Notes under the pieces: model-generated
The model's input: the letters and a program-made list of their open reading frames with translations, nothing else
What the model was told of the DNA's origin: nothing
Databases searched by the model: none
Translations under genes and position numbers: made by a program
NCBI GenBank assembly: GCA_019925095.2
Contig: CM034415.1
Location: forward strand, 6,109,001 to 6,173,000
Length of the DNA stretch: 64,000 nucleotides
Source of the DNA: Dendrolimus kikuchii
Lineage: Eukaryota; Arthropoda; Insecta; Lepidoptera; Lasiocampidae
Direction of reading: 5' to 3'
Shown here: piece after piece, positions 20,729 to 32,220 of the stretch
Layout: each line of letters opens with the position of its first letter
Numbering within the stretch: the first letter of the stretch is position 1

Positions 20729-21667
20729 CTACGACATCATCAAACTAGTAAATGACTTGAAAGTCCTTTTAAAACTATACAACAGGGTGTATGTTAAATG
20801 TAAGGTGGAATCGTTGGTATAGACTGTACGATGAGAACTTACGCGAGCACATGATTTTGGGTAACTAAATAAATTCAGTTCACGTAAAGACAACATGACT
20901 TGCGTTCGTGTATACATAGCCATCCATGAATCTACCATAATATCATCATATTTAGTATTAAATCCCTATCATATAAGAAACATCTATCATTTATAATATC
21001 CCCAGCTGAACAAACCGTACATGAAAGAAATATTTTTGTAACTAACGTAAATTCGCATCACTTTGTTTGTAGCCTTACAGTTTTTTAAAGATTATAATAT
21101 CTCGCCGTAGTCCTTTCGAATTAGCTGAATAATTTATTTTCTTTATTTGTCTGGATCTGTTACATATCAATTTTGAAAGAACGAACCTTATGGTCTTATT
21201 TAGTGAGTTTTATTTAACATATTTGTTATACATATTATAAATCAGTAATTTTCTAATATTTTTTCTGTCAGCATAAGTCAATATTAAATTCTCTGTCACC
21301 TTATGATCAAATCACACAGAATAACAATCTTTACCTCTCAAATAAGGTAATAAATTGAATTCAGCCTTAAACTCAAACCTTAGAATCTTGTTCTTCTTTT
21401 TCAATCTTGGACATAAACTTGCTCAAGTCTATGTCACATATCTTTATATTCACAAATGTATTGTGTTCACATATCCCAATCCTACGTTTTGCTCATCCAG
21501 CCCCTAGCGGTCACCTTACGGAGGTCTTTTATTCTCCAGGCGAAAAGGCGACCTGCGCTACGTGTAATGAAATTCAGGCAGTCACCACTCGTCGTACGTA
21601 ATATTCGAAGATGGCTAAATATGAATATTTGCGAATCGTTTAAAAAACTTTTAAATCGTACGTCTAC

Positions 21668-21838
21668 CGCCAGGTGATGTCAGGAGCCTTAAGAACAGAC
21701 GAGTGTGCATGACAAGAGTTATGAATGTGAAAGAAGCAAGTGAGGTGTGTAAGAATAAGCCTAAATGGCGCTCTGTTGCTCGTGCCTACCCCGCAAGGGA
21801 ACTGGCGTGAAGTTATGTATGTATGTATGTATGTCTAC
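21668..21838 (+). mobile_element. non-LTR retrotransposon 3' tail with (TATG)n
   Basis: Same tail as at 15085: GTGATGTCAGGAGCCTTAAG to GGGAACTGGCGTGAAGTTAT, then four GTAT repeats. Confidence 0.7.
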
Positions 21839-22205
21839 CGCCATCTGTTCTTGCCTTTTCGACAAGTAAAACTTATTGCGTTTTGTTATTTACAGGTTAT
21901 AAAAGTATCTTTAATTAAATTAAAATTTATGTAATTTTTTCCAAACAAAAAATTGAAAGAAATAGCTTGTTTATAATTTTGAGTATTTTTCATGTCTTAA
22001 ATTTTTTCAGAAGGATTTTTTTTATCTATTCTATTATTGTTCGATGAAGGTTCCAAATGCATAACTACAAATAAAACGCATATATGTCATATGACTTTAG
22101 ACAACAGTACTACCAATATTAGAAAATCGAACCTACCATTTTGGGGCAGCTGATGTTTGTTTGAGAAATAATAAATTTAGATTAAAATCTAATTACTATC
22201 TCAAA

Positions 22206-24558
22206 ATGGGTTATTCGGTTATCCCTATCGTGGTTTTCACCGTTCTCTGGGGTGTAGTAGGTGTTATTTGCCCGATTTTCGCTCCTAAAGGACCAAACCG
22301 AGGGTAAGTAATAGGACACTTAGTTTTATCCTTTTCTCGCTTGTCCCTGGCTAAAACTCGCTTTTTCTTCTAATTTCAGAATTATCCAAGTTGTGTTGAT
22401 GTTAACAGCTGCAACGTGCTGGTTATTGTAAGTATTTTTTTATTTCTTCGTTCAAAATCGAATTATGTAGTATCTGGCGAGTGACCAGCTTAATTTCTTT
22501 TATTTCATCACATTTTAATAATTTAAATGTTTATCTGATTGTTTTGTACTAGAATGAATTATAAAGACAATTCCTCTCCAATAAGCTATGAACGGGAAAA
22601 CATTCCAAAAATGACTAATGAACATGGCTTTGTTTGTAATTTCTGTGTAGTGTCACGTACGTGCACAGATTATGTTGAAAAAACTTCACATACGGGAAAC
22701 AACTTGACTATTATATTTTAATATACAGATATTTGTAGCACCTTTGGTGTTGCAAATGTCCATAGGCGATGGTAACCGCTTTCCATGAAGTGGGCCATCT
22801 GCCTGTCTGCTGAACTCCTGCAATAAAATTTAATTTTTTTTTTATAATTATTAGAGTAAAATCAGCAGAGTTGTAATTAGGCCCCGCCCCTTTACCTTCT
22901 TGGCGTCCTGGGCAAGTCATGGATATGGCGCCCTTTTATATCATATTAATATTATGAATGTGAAAGTTTGTGAGGATATATGGATACATGTTACTCACTC
23001 TTCCACACAAAAACTACTGGATCGATGATAATGAAATTTCACAGTAGTAGTAGTACTAGTTATACATCAGAAGCTAAGCTGATGTGTAGTGCCCTGTAGG
23101 TCTTTGTGTGGACGACCTGGGTACCCACCTTTTAAGTCGGTACTGTTTGTAATAATCACAGTCTTACATGTCATAGAACATTTTGTTTGTTTCTCTCTAA
23201 AACTCATCTATTGGATTTTCTTATTTTTATCTTATTAGTTTTTTAAGAGATTGGTGTATGATGTGCAAAAAGCCTATTAATTTCAAATCACAATTTAATT
23301 TTTTAAGATGGATACTAGTAATAAGTGTAACAGTATAACATTCTTTAAATTATTCCAGTAAGTGGTCATTTAGTTGACCACTTTCCATGATGTGAATGGT
23401 CTACTTATTTGGCTGCTTCAGCCAGTAAAAAAACTATATTTGAGTAGTATCAGTATACATGTTGACCTCAGTTTATGGCCTTGGAATTGTATAATTTCCA
23501 TGACCTATTCATTAAATTGTTTGGCTATGTCTCTTATAGTGCTAGCATATAAAGCAATAGAAAAATGTACTTTAACATTATAAAAATACTAGATTAAAAA
23601 ATTGATAAATATTGTATACTAAAAATTATAAATTAAGAAGCCAATAGTTTCAATGCAAATCTGTATCTGTTGTTCTATTATCAATCTATTGTCTATGTAT
23701 GAAGTATATTTGTTATGTATTGTAATAAATCATTATGAATCATTAATTTTAAATGTTCAGAGAGAGGACTGGGTCATAAATATTTGTATGCCTAAATTGG
23801 TCAAACAGATGTACCTATATATCACCAGACCGTCTATAATATAACTCTGGTTTGTGTGAATAAATTTACATTTCATTCTATTTCTAACTAGCAGACTGGT
23901 AGACAGATAAATACATTTGTATTTATTAATATAATATAATTGGTAGACAATACAAACTCTGCATATTCTCACTAAGCAATTTATGCTTGTCTTGTGGTTA
24001 ATATACAAAGGGCCATTCTAGGGCCAGTCCCACTCACTCAGACCATACATATAATAAAATTGTAGAGGTCGAATTTCTGTACAATGAAAAAAAATGCTAA
24101 AAACCGAGTCAGGGAGATGTAAGAAGTGGAATGAGTTCCCATGGGATAGTTAAAAACTGCACCACGCGGACAAAGTCGTGGGCATCAGCTAGTACTAAAT
24201 AATGGAATGTCCTGTATCAAAATTTGCCATGCTAGCACACAAACCCAGAGCTTCTGAGTTCCAGTGAACTATGCTCACTCATTCGCAGAGGCTATAATTA
24301 TTTAAAATATTAGTTTGTATAATGATACATATTCCAATGAGAATTTTTTATCATTTTTATTAAACATGAACTGAAATTAGAGTATATAGCAAATATAACT
24401 AATCCCAGCATATCTTCTTTTCTAGCTGGCTGTGTGCGTATATGGCGCAGATGAATCCCCTCATTGGGCCCAGACTCAACAACGAGACACTCATCTGGAT
24501 TTCTCGTACCTGGGTAAACTTTCTACTAACAAGCTCTTCTTTTTTTAAATATGAGTAA
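22206..24558 (+). CDS. VhaM9.7: V-type proton ATPase subunit e (three exons)
   Basis: Subunit e is a ~80-residue two-helix protein of the membrane V0 sector of the proton pump that acidifies endomembranes. Exons: 22206-22303 (MGYSVIPIVVFTVLWGVVGV then ICPIFAPKGPNRG), 22380-22427 (a 48-bp exon encoding IIQVVLMLTAATCWL), and 24426-24558 (FWLCAYMAQMNPLIGPRLNN then ETLIWISRTW). PKGPNRGII and the LFW...NPLxGPxL...ET pattern are signatures of the family across animals and fungi. Phases match (GG|A, TT|C) with GTAAGT donors and TTTCAG/TTTCTAG acceptors. As read, the protein is 92 residues, with 14 residues (VNFLLTSSSFFKYE) beyond the usual end. A possible donor (TGG|GTAAAC at 24514) could splice to another last exon. 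Intron 2 (2 kb) is full of repeats. Adjacent AATAAA signals follow at 24625 and 24631. Confidence 0.92.
22730..22835 (+). repeat. repeat A, 3' fragment
   Basis: TTTGTAGCACCTTTGGTG through CTGAACTCCTGCAATAAAA; only the last ~100 bases of the family. Confidence 0.75.
24000..24300 (-). mobile_element. SINE B interrupted by a Helitron-like element
   Basis: The SINE 3' half (GGGCCATTCTAGGGCCAGTC...CAGACCATA) and 5' half (TTCGCAGAGGC at the far end) are separated by about 24050-24195. That insert ends GACAAAGTCGTGGGCATCAG-CTAG and is followed by T. The uninterrupted SINE copies show CCATAGTAAATAA at this point, consistent with insertion between A and T. Confidence 0.5.
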
Positions 24559-24759
24559 GATAATAAGAAAAGTGTTGCGAAAGAGACAAAAGATAAAAAA
24601 AAGAAAGAAAATATTTGAAAAAGAAATAAAAATAAAAAAGTCTCTGACACTATTCTACCTCACCATGACGGGAGCGCTTGGAGTATTTTAAAAATGAATC
24701 TGCAAGATTTGTTTATCCATGGCCGACTTGTATCCATTCCATCAAATATCATTTCATAA

Positions 24760-25100
24760 CATAATTTTATTCATTCACTTGCTCTACCATCCATTGAATT
24801 TTGACATTATTTACATGGAGCTTACGTCAAATTTTAACGAATACATACATACATACATAACTTCACGCCAGTTCCCTTGCGGGGTAGGCACGAACAACAG
24901 AGTGCCATTTAGGCTTATTGTTACACACCTCACTTGCCTCTTTGACATTCATAACTCTTGTCATGCAAGCTTGTCTGTTCTTAAGGCTCCTGACATCACC
25001 TTCTGCTAGTACACAATCAATTTGATCATGGAAGGTGTGTCGTGGCACTTAACCAATAGTAAGGCAAATTAATTGTCAGTAAGATATAGGAACCAGGCCC
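24760..25100. mobile_element. MITE interrupted by a (TATG)n LINE tail
   Basis: The MITE left part (TTCACTTGCTCTACCATCC...ACGTCAAATTTTAACGA) and right part (AGTAAGGCAAATTAATTGTC) flank a minus-strand LINE tail at 24841-25047. TTAAC is present on both sides of the insert as a possible target duplication. Confidence 0.6.
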
Positions 25101-26429
25101 CAGTCAAGGTCAAGTAACCATGAGTATTCCAGTTGTTCAAGTTGTTCTAGTTACTACCTTAGCTAAATTGAAGCTCTTTGTGTGACACCATAAGAGGAAG
25201 TTCTTGGTTCAGTTCAAAGAAGCATGTAATATCTCTAGACATTTGAATATTTCATACAAATGCAGTTTTTCATCAAATAAAATCAATGTCCTACAATAAT
25301 GATAATTATTCACTTTATAGAGTAAAAGGAGTCCAAACAGAAACTATACTCTTTATTGTACATCAATATATGTAATAAAAAGGCCAGAACACACTTTATT
25401 GTCTTAAGATTGTATTATTATTAGGAGCAACTCTTCGAGGCAACCGCAAATAGTGTATTCATTATTATATAGACAGTAATTACAATTATTTCAATGATGA
25501 TATTTTAAATCTATTCTTAGAAATTGTAATGTGGCATATACCCATTTTTTGTTATAGTGTTCTTCCATGATCTGAGGTAATATTTTTTAAAGGTGATGAA
25601 TTTCTTTTGAGACATGAAAATGCATAATGGGCCCTCCACATTCTCTTTTCTCGCGAGAATATTGAGCACACCTTACTATTTTCTTCTATAAAGATAGTAA
25701 AATGAGTATAAAATTTACTTTAGTGAAACGATGTGGAAACTTTAATATTTACTAGAGAAAGACAATATTTCTACATTAGATTTCAATTCAATGAACAATT
25801 TTTAATGAAAAATTATGTATTCGTGTGAAAACTAATGATTTAGTGGAATCTACTTTTTTGAGCTGCGATAAGAACTCCCTTGTTTGGCATAAGTCAAAGA
25901 GCTACAATTTAGTGGAGATTATAATATAAAGACTATTATAAAAGTTGATTATGTTTAGTTGTTTGACATGGGAAATAAATTGAATGTATTTATTTTTAAA
26001 GGCAAATTAAGAAAAAGGAACTTCAACAGTAACTAAAAAGCTAAAAATAGATGTTTTCTACAAATAACATTCTGAAGTGGATCAATTACACTTTATTGTT
26101 CACCAAAGTAAACAATTACAAGATTAAAAATTTCTATATTTTTATAACGAAACCAAAGTCGGCCTTGTCGCTTGAAACGATCTCTTAGAGGCAACCTGAC
26201 TTACAGGAACAACCTATATTCATTTATATAACAACTTATACAACATACAACTTATACAACAATTTATGCAACATTTTGAACAACCTATGTTTATATATAA
26301 TTAAATTAAAAAGAAATACTTCTATACTAATATTATAAAGAGGAAAGATTTGTATTTGTGTATATTTGTAACAAATAAACTCAAAAACTACTAAACCAAT
26401 TTCAAAAATTCTTTCACCATTAGAATGCT

Positions 26430-26737
26430 TTTTTTTGAGGCGGGGGAAATGCGTTTCGCACACTACCGGGTCCTTTACTAGGGATTAGACCAAAGCGACG
26501 AGAGGTGAGACCACGAATGGGCACCAGAATGACTCGAAAACTCAATACTCCACTAAAACCACCCTTCTCCCATGTGCCCCGCGCTTATGGCAGGAAGAGC
26601 GTGAGACTTAGAACGTAGTTACGCCCACGCTGATCCTAGCGCATCAGTGCTTGAGAATGCCCCGAGAAAGGCAAACTCACTTCGTCAACAGGGGTGAAGA
26701 CTCCTCTGCTCCCTAGATGCTAGAGGGCCCCTGACCG
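26430..26737 (-). mobile_element. 308-bp SINE with 10-bp target duplication
   Basis: TTAGAATGCT flanks the element on both sides (26420-26429 and 26738-26747). It begins with a poly-T run, so its poly-A tail is on the minus strand. It sits inside a Helitron-like element whose continuity resumes across the duplication (CTTTCACCATTAGAATGCT, then ACATTATCCCAG). A relative is at 57085-57400. Confidence 0.8.
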
Positions 26738-27132
26738 TTAGAATGCTACATTATCCCAGATTAACATAGGCTATATTTATTACTAGAAAAATTTATGAAT
26801 CCCTACTAAAACTTCAATAATGTAACCCAAAGTGTAAAAAAAATAGTGTTTGAGTGGGTCCAGACCCACCCAATCTAACCAATCCCTGGGGATTGTTTAG
26901 ATTCACAATTAGATGCGGTAGATGGTGCTGGCATCGGGTTCTAGATTTTTATTTTTTCTGGGAAGGACAAGGTCTACCGGAACCTCTAGTAAAAATAAAG
27001 TAAGAACAGCAGAATGTGGACAGTAAGAAGCAAAATTAAGAAGGAATAAAATATAATATGTTTTATATCTGTTATGGATGGATGTGTTATTGTATATTTA
27101 TTTTAGGTATATGTACTGTAATATTTATATGT

Positions 27133-27134
<2 letters not shown>

Positions 27135-27168
<34 letters not shown>
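27135..27168 (+). repeat. (TG)n microsatellite
   Basis: About 17 uninterrupted GT units. An apparent ORF over it is an artefact. Confidence 0.95.
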
Positions 27169-27172
<4 letters not shown>

Positions 27173-27834
27173 ATATAAGTTATACACCACCCGTCCCTGT
27201 TGTCTGGAAGTGATCACTAAAGCGATAAGGCCGCCCATTGTTCCTGCCTTTACTGTTTAATGTGACTACCATTATATTATTATGTGCATTTGGTGGACAA
27301 TAAAGTCTTATATCTATCTATCTATCATATATAATGCGATGGATACAAGTCCAAGGATTCATATCCGTCCGGACCTACCCACCTCTATGCATCACGAAAA
27401 CATAAGGGTTAATTTTTTAATAGAATGACTACGGAGCCGTAATAAAAGAGTCATATGCCGTTGACACTAAAGCCGCTCTGATAAGGCTCTATCACTCTTA
27501 ATAGGGCAATTAAATAAGAATTAAGGTCGTCGCACAAACAATGGGATAATAAGTATTACATCAATTAAATGATAAAGCAATGTAAATAATTGTCGTATCC
27601 CACTGCCCCAGAAAATGGTCCTTTACACATTTTCTATAAAAACAAGTACAGACTGGTGGCGCCAACTGTGCTTGGAGTGCTCGTTAAGAGTTAAGTTTTT
27701 TACTGAACGATTATCGTACATTAGTATTCTTCTTCTGCGTCGTTATATGAAACTAGTTATTGCCCGTGGCTTCGCTCGCGTATATTAAATCTAGTCATAT
27801 CATATTTTCTTAAGTTTTCGCGACCTATATACAT

Positions 27835-28012
27835 AATAAAACTACGGTCTAACGTTTTTAAGCGCGGTAATTTATTTGATTTTTGTTTTTCCGACGTTTC
27901 GGCCACTTTTCAGTGGTCGTTCGTGATCACGGCCACTGAAAAGTGGCCCAAACATCGGAAAAACAAAAAAAATAAATTACCGCGCTTAAAACCGTTAGAA
28001 CGTAGTTTTATT
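27835..28012. mobile_element. 178-bp foldback element with 12-bp flanking duplication
   Basis: The arms are near-perfect reverse complements meeting near 27923. AATAAAACTACGGTCTAACG on the left corresponds to CGTTAGAACGTAGTTTTATT on the right, and CACTTTTCAGTGG appears in both senses. AATCTAGTCATA occurs at 27788-27799 and 28014-28025, and the flanking host repeat reads continuously without the insert. The left duplication lies 35 bases from the arm, so the true element may start at 27800. Confidence 0.75.
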
Positions 28013-29138
28013 CAATCTAGTCATAGTTTGAATAATTAAAAAAGTTGAAAGGTAGCCCCTTTTTCATCACCATAGGGTTAAAATTTCCAGAAATGCCTAT
28101 ACATGTGCGCATTTATTTGTAATCAGAAGCAGGTATATACAATTGCATGCCTCTTTGAAAATTACGGATTTTCATACAAACTTTGGGCTGTATGTTGATA
28201 TGCAAGTCAGTCAGCCAGTCAGTGAGGTCAAGTTGTATAGATAGAATAATTATTACTGTACATGTAATTATTGTTAAATATTCTGTGTCCCAGATCACGC
28301 TTTGTCTCCTTATGTAACAAGTAATGTAAATAAGCGAGAATGTTCGTGTTTCTCTATATTTTTTTTATTCAAGGGAAATCCGTTTAACCCTTCAGCTCAC
28401 TATTAGCACTTATGTGTCCGCGATGACAGCGCAGGTCGCGTTTGTGCACGTGATCGTTTTTGTGTTGTTGTCTCACTCTGTTTATATAGGATTTGTATGA
28501 AATGGGTATATTTTCTTGGTATATTACGAGATAGTGATAGTGTTAGTCTTGCGGCTTTTGGAAGAGCTGAAGGCTTAAGGACCATAGGCCCATCGAGGGG
28601 GAGAGGTCGCATCCTGTGTGTGGGATTCACCAGGTTGGGATGGCACTAGCACCTCATGTATGAAGTGCTATAGTCACGCCGCAGATAGGGATACCCACTA
28701 AAACCCGTGTCCGATTGTCGAACGTCCCATGTCCGGGCTGTGGGGTCGCTTGCGCATACACCTCCAACCCGGACGGACGGCAGCCGGCCCTTTACGGGTT
28801 GGACACACCTGGAGGGTAGTTCGTGTTTCTCTCATTTGAGTGCTATTAACACCTCATATAGTCAAGTGAAAAGTAGAGTAATTGATAAAGTAATCTAAGT
28901 AGCACATCGACTATTGTCATAACTATCAAAACCCCGTAATTTAATTTTACATTATAATGAATATCTACTACTGTTACTGCGGTTTAGCAGATATAATAAG
29001 CTATTATTGGCATCTAACTGATGTCGTGACTAGCATGCTTGTATATCATGTGACGTATTTAATTAAAATATTCGCTCCTGTCCTAAAATTATCATAGTCC
29101 GAACTTGGATTATATCCTAGCTAAGAATATGTCCTGTC

Positions 29139-30012
29139 CTATCCCCGAAGCTGTTCACCAACGCGATGGAGGATGTCTTTCAAAACTGTGGAATGGAATG
29201 AACAGGGCATCAATATAAACGACGATCGCATCTCCCACCACCGTTTCGCTGACGATATTGTCGACTTTGCAGAGATGTTGGAGGAACTTGCCCACATGCT
29301 GAACAGCCTGAATGAATCCTCCCGACGAGTCGGTCTGGGCATGAATTTGCACAAGACGAAAGTCATGTTCAATGAACATGTCATGCCGAGATCGGTAAAC
29401 GTCGATGGTTCCCCTCTTGAGGTTGTGCAGGAATATGTCTACCTTGGACAAAAGATCCAAGTAGGCAGGCACGACTTCGAGGAGGAAGCCAATAGGAGGA
29501 TCCGGTTAGGTTGGGCAGCATTCGGTAAACTTCTACAGATCTTCTTGGCGACCTTTCCGCAATGCTTGAAGACGAAAGTCTTCTAGCAGTGCATCCTCCC
29601 CATCATGACATACGGTGCCGAGACATGGACACTGACAGTGTGACTGGTCCACAAATTCAAAGCCGCTCAACGGGCTATGGAGCGAGCTATATTAGGTGTT
29701 TCACTTATGGATAAAATCAGAAATGAGGACATTCATAAGAGGACGAAGGTAACCGACATAGCTCGCAAAATAAGCAAGTTGAAGTGGCAGTGGGCCGGTC
29801 ACGTCTGTCGCAGGACCGACGCCCGATGGAGCAAACAACTCCTGGAGTGGACACCACGTCTCGGCAAACGTAGCATAGGACGCCTGTGGATTGATGACCT
29901 GCGCAAGGTCGCCGGCAGGGACCGGATGAGAAAGACGTGAGACCGCGATATCCGGCGCATACTTGGGGAGGCCTACGTCCATCAGTGGACAGAGATTGGC
30001 TGAAGAAGAAGG
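29139..30012 (+). pseudogene. RTE-like LINE, reverse transcriptase C-terminal half
   Basis: The plus strand encodes GININDDRISHHRFADDIVDF (RT motif C, FADD), LGMNLHKTKVMFNEHV, YVYLGQKIQVG, RIRLGWAAFGKL, then AAQRAMERAILGVSLMDKIR, TKLKW-type WQWAGHVCRRTDARW and GEAYVHQW. This is the standard layout of the RT C-terminal half and tail of insect RTE-type elements. Stops at about 29584 and 29641, and a TGA at 29938, break the frame. There is no endonuclease domain, so it is a 5'-truncated dead copy. Confidence 0.85.
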
Positions 30013-31029
30013 ATATGTAAAAAATTCTATATTTATTTTCTAGTAGCTGTATCTGTTGTAACGCCACGTTAAGAAAAAAAAAGTTTGGTTGTGTATTTTG
30101 TCTTTATTTAATGCTTTTTTTACACAATAGGTGTTTTTGGTTTTTCCGTTGGTGCGTACACGAATAAGTGAGACGATTACCCGACGCGTGAGTAAACCAT
30201 ATACAGTTGCCCATGTGAGAAGCATGGATTTTCCAAAATGAATCCACACACTTGTAGATTTTTATTAAAGTATAGCTAGCTTAGTATATAGCTTTTTTGA
30301 GCCAGAAACCTTCGTGGGCGTCCTCAGAACACCCTACCAAAGTTTCATCACAATCTGATCAATGGCTTAGAAACACGTAGAGGACAAACATACAAACATT
30401 AATTTCTATTTCTATAGACTAGCATGTGCCAGCGAAACTACATTCGCGTTGTTATGACGACGACATAAATATTATAAACCGCAGCGCCATCTTTTTCGCT
30501 ATATTCATCTATCCCAAGGAATCAACGTCATTTATAGGGATAAAAACTATCCTAAGTTGACTCGGGATATAAGCTAGCTCTGTGTCGAGTTTCATTTAAA
30601 TCTGTTCAGTAGTTTTCACGGGATGCTTTTCTCATCTTTTAATTCATTGTACAAACTCAGGTCCTCAAGATTTATTATCTAATATATAAAATTCTCGTGT
30701 CACAGTTTTCGTTGCCATACTCCTCCGAAACGGCTTGACCGATTTTGATGAAATTTTTTGTGCTTATCCGGTATCTATGAGAATCGGCCAACATCTATTT
30801 TTCATCCCCCTAAATGTTAGGGGTAGTCCACCCCTAAATTTTTATTTTTATTTTTTAGACAAAATTTTTAATTTCTATTTTTTTATGATACAACATACAA
30901 AAATACATACAACCCTAAATTTTCACCCCTCTACGATCAACCCCTATTTTTTATTTGTTAATTATAAACTTTAATTTTTGGCAAGATTTTTAATCTTATT
31001 TTGTCATGACTTAGAATAAAAAAATATAT

Positions 31030-31250
31030 TACTCTTTTAGATTCACAATTAGAACCGGTAGGTGGCGCTGAGATCGGGTTCTGGAATCCTAATCACCTGG
31101 AACGATTTTGGTGATTTTGTTTTTGTGTGTTTGAGTGGGTACCCGGATGTTTTAGATTCGCAATTAGAACCGGTAGGTGGCTCTGGGATCGGGTTCTAGA
31201 ATTTTATTTTCTAAGGCAGGACAACGTCTGCCGGGGCCGCTAGTATTGTA
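31030..31250 (+). repeat. two units of the CACCTACCGGTTC minisatellite family
   Basis: GATTCACAATTAGAACCGGT and TAGATTCGCAATTAGAACCG mark the two units, in opposite orientation to the array at 4861. They are followed by GGACAACGTCTGCCGGGGCC and GCTAGT, a Helitron-like end. Confidence 0.7.
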
Positions 31251-31895
31251 TATAAAATAGATATATTATAGATATGGCCAATGGCCCCTTTGTATATTCT
31301 TAGCAGATGTGTGTGGAGATGTTAAGGTCTACAAAATAAATAATGAGAACGAAATTGCGGACACAATTGGTTGGTCGTCATGTCAAAGCCCTCGAATATT
31401 ATATTAATGTTGTAATGATGCCTATTTGTAAATGTGTTGACCTTGTTTGACGTGTTTTTGGCGTAGAGCGCCTTGTTGATTGCGCGCACAATGTTCTATA
31501 TTCTATACAGTGTATACTGTACCTGACCTTGCGAGGCCATACCAGTGTATTGAAATTCATTCTATTGACGGAGATACATACGGAGCGATAGTATCTTTTT
31601 AAGGTGCCGTAGTCATTTTAGCAATAATAAAAACCTTATGGTTTCGTCATCTCCGTCCATCTGTTTTTATATTCAATTATGATTGTATTTTGCAGTCATT
31701 TTTCTCAAAAAAATACTCCGTCTATATTGGATGAAATATCTCAGGAAGACAGGATTCCAGATTGCGTTTAATACATTTCCCCAATTTGATGAATTTATTA
31801 TGACAAAAGAACATGCTAACCAGACCTTCGTCATAACCTTTTTATGGTTGGCTCGAATTTATACATCCAAAAGATAGAATTCTACCTACTCTTTA

Positions 31896-32220
31896 TCCGT
31901 GCAGGAACGGAGTAAGAATACAATTTCCTGCGGCCCGGCGGCCTGTCGTAAGAGGCGACTAAACAACCCACAGCTAGGTGGTAGAGTATTTACTCGACTG
32001 GATGGCGACCACCCCTGGTCTAGAGTATGCCGCCATAACAACCTTGTGTTGTGTTCCGGCACTAGTGACCAGGTTCCAGTCTCCTTTAAGAGAGCAGCAG
32101 CGCATTTGTAGCACCTTTGGTGTTGCAAAAGTCTATAGGCGATGGTAACCGCTTTCCACCAAGTGGGCCGTCTGCCTGTCTGCTGAACTCCTGCAATAAA
32201 AAAAAAAATAAAAAAAAAAT
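31896..32220 (+). repeat. repeat A, full-length copy
   Basis: TCCGTGCAGGAACGGAG through CTCCTGCAAT and a ~25-base A-rich tail. It is one of the best preserved copies. Confidence 0.9.

Larger units (their letters stand above)
17186..22205. other. intergenic region with repeats
   Basis: Contains the 304-bp tandem duplication (17566-18170), an unrecognised moderately GC-rich stretch (about 18290-18760), SINE B (18825-19050), a LINE fragment (19565-19840), repeat C (20150-20425), repeat A (20455-20728) and a LINE tail (21668-21838). I recognise no host gene. Confidence 0.55.
22428..24425. other. intron 2 of the V-ATPase subunit e gene
   Basis: Holds a 3' fragment of repeat A (22730-22835, plus), a Helitron-like relic near 22960-23120, AT-rich sequence (23160-23990), and a minus-strand SINE B (about 24000-24300) interrupted by a Helitron-like insertion. 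Confidence 0.6.
24559..29138. other. gene-free region of nested repeats
   Basis: No host gene was recognised. Contents are the V-ATPase gene's 3' UTR (to about 24640), a MITE interrupted by a LINE tail (24760-25100), LINE 3'-end fragments near 25380-25450 and 26090-26220 (GGCCTTGTCGCTTGAAACG), a Helitron-like element carrying a SINE (26330-26780), one minisatellite unit (26860-26960), a TG microsatellite, a LINE 3' end (27200-27310), a foldback element (27835-28012), and an unrecognised GC-rich repeat (28540-28820). Confidence 0.5.

Noticed and set aside
27078..27260. 60-codon plus-strand frame
   Set aside because: Created by the (TG)n microsatellite.
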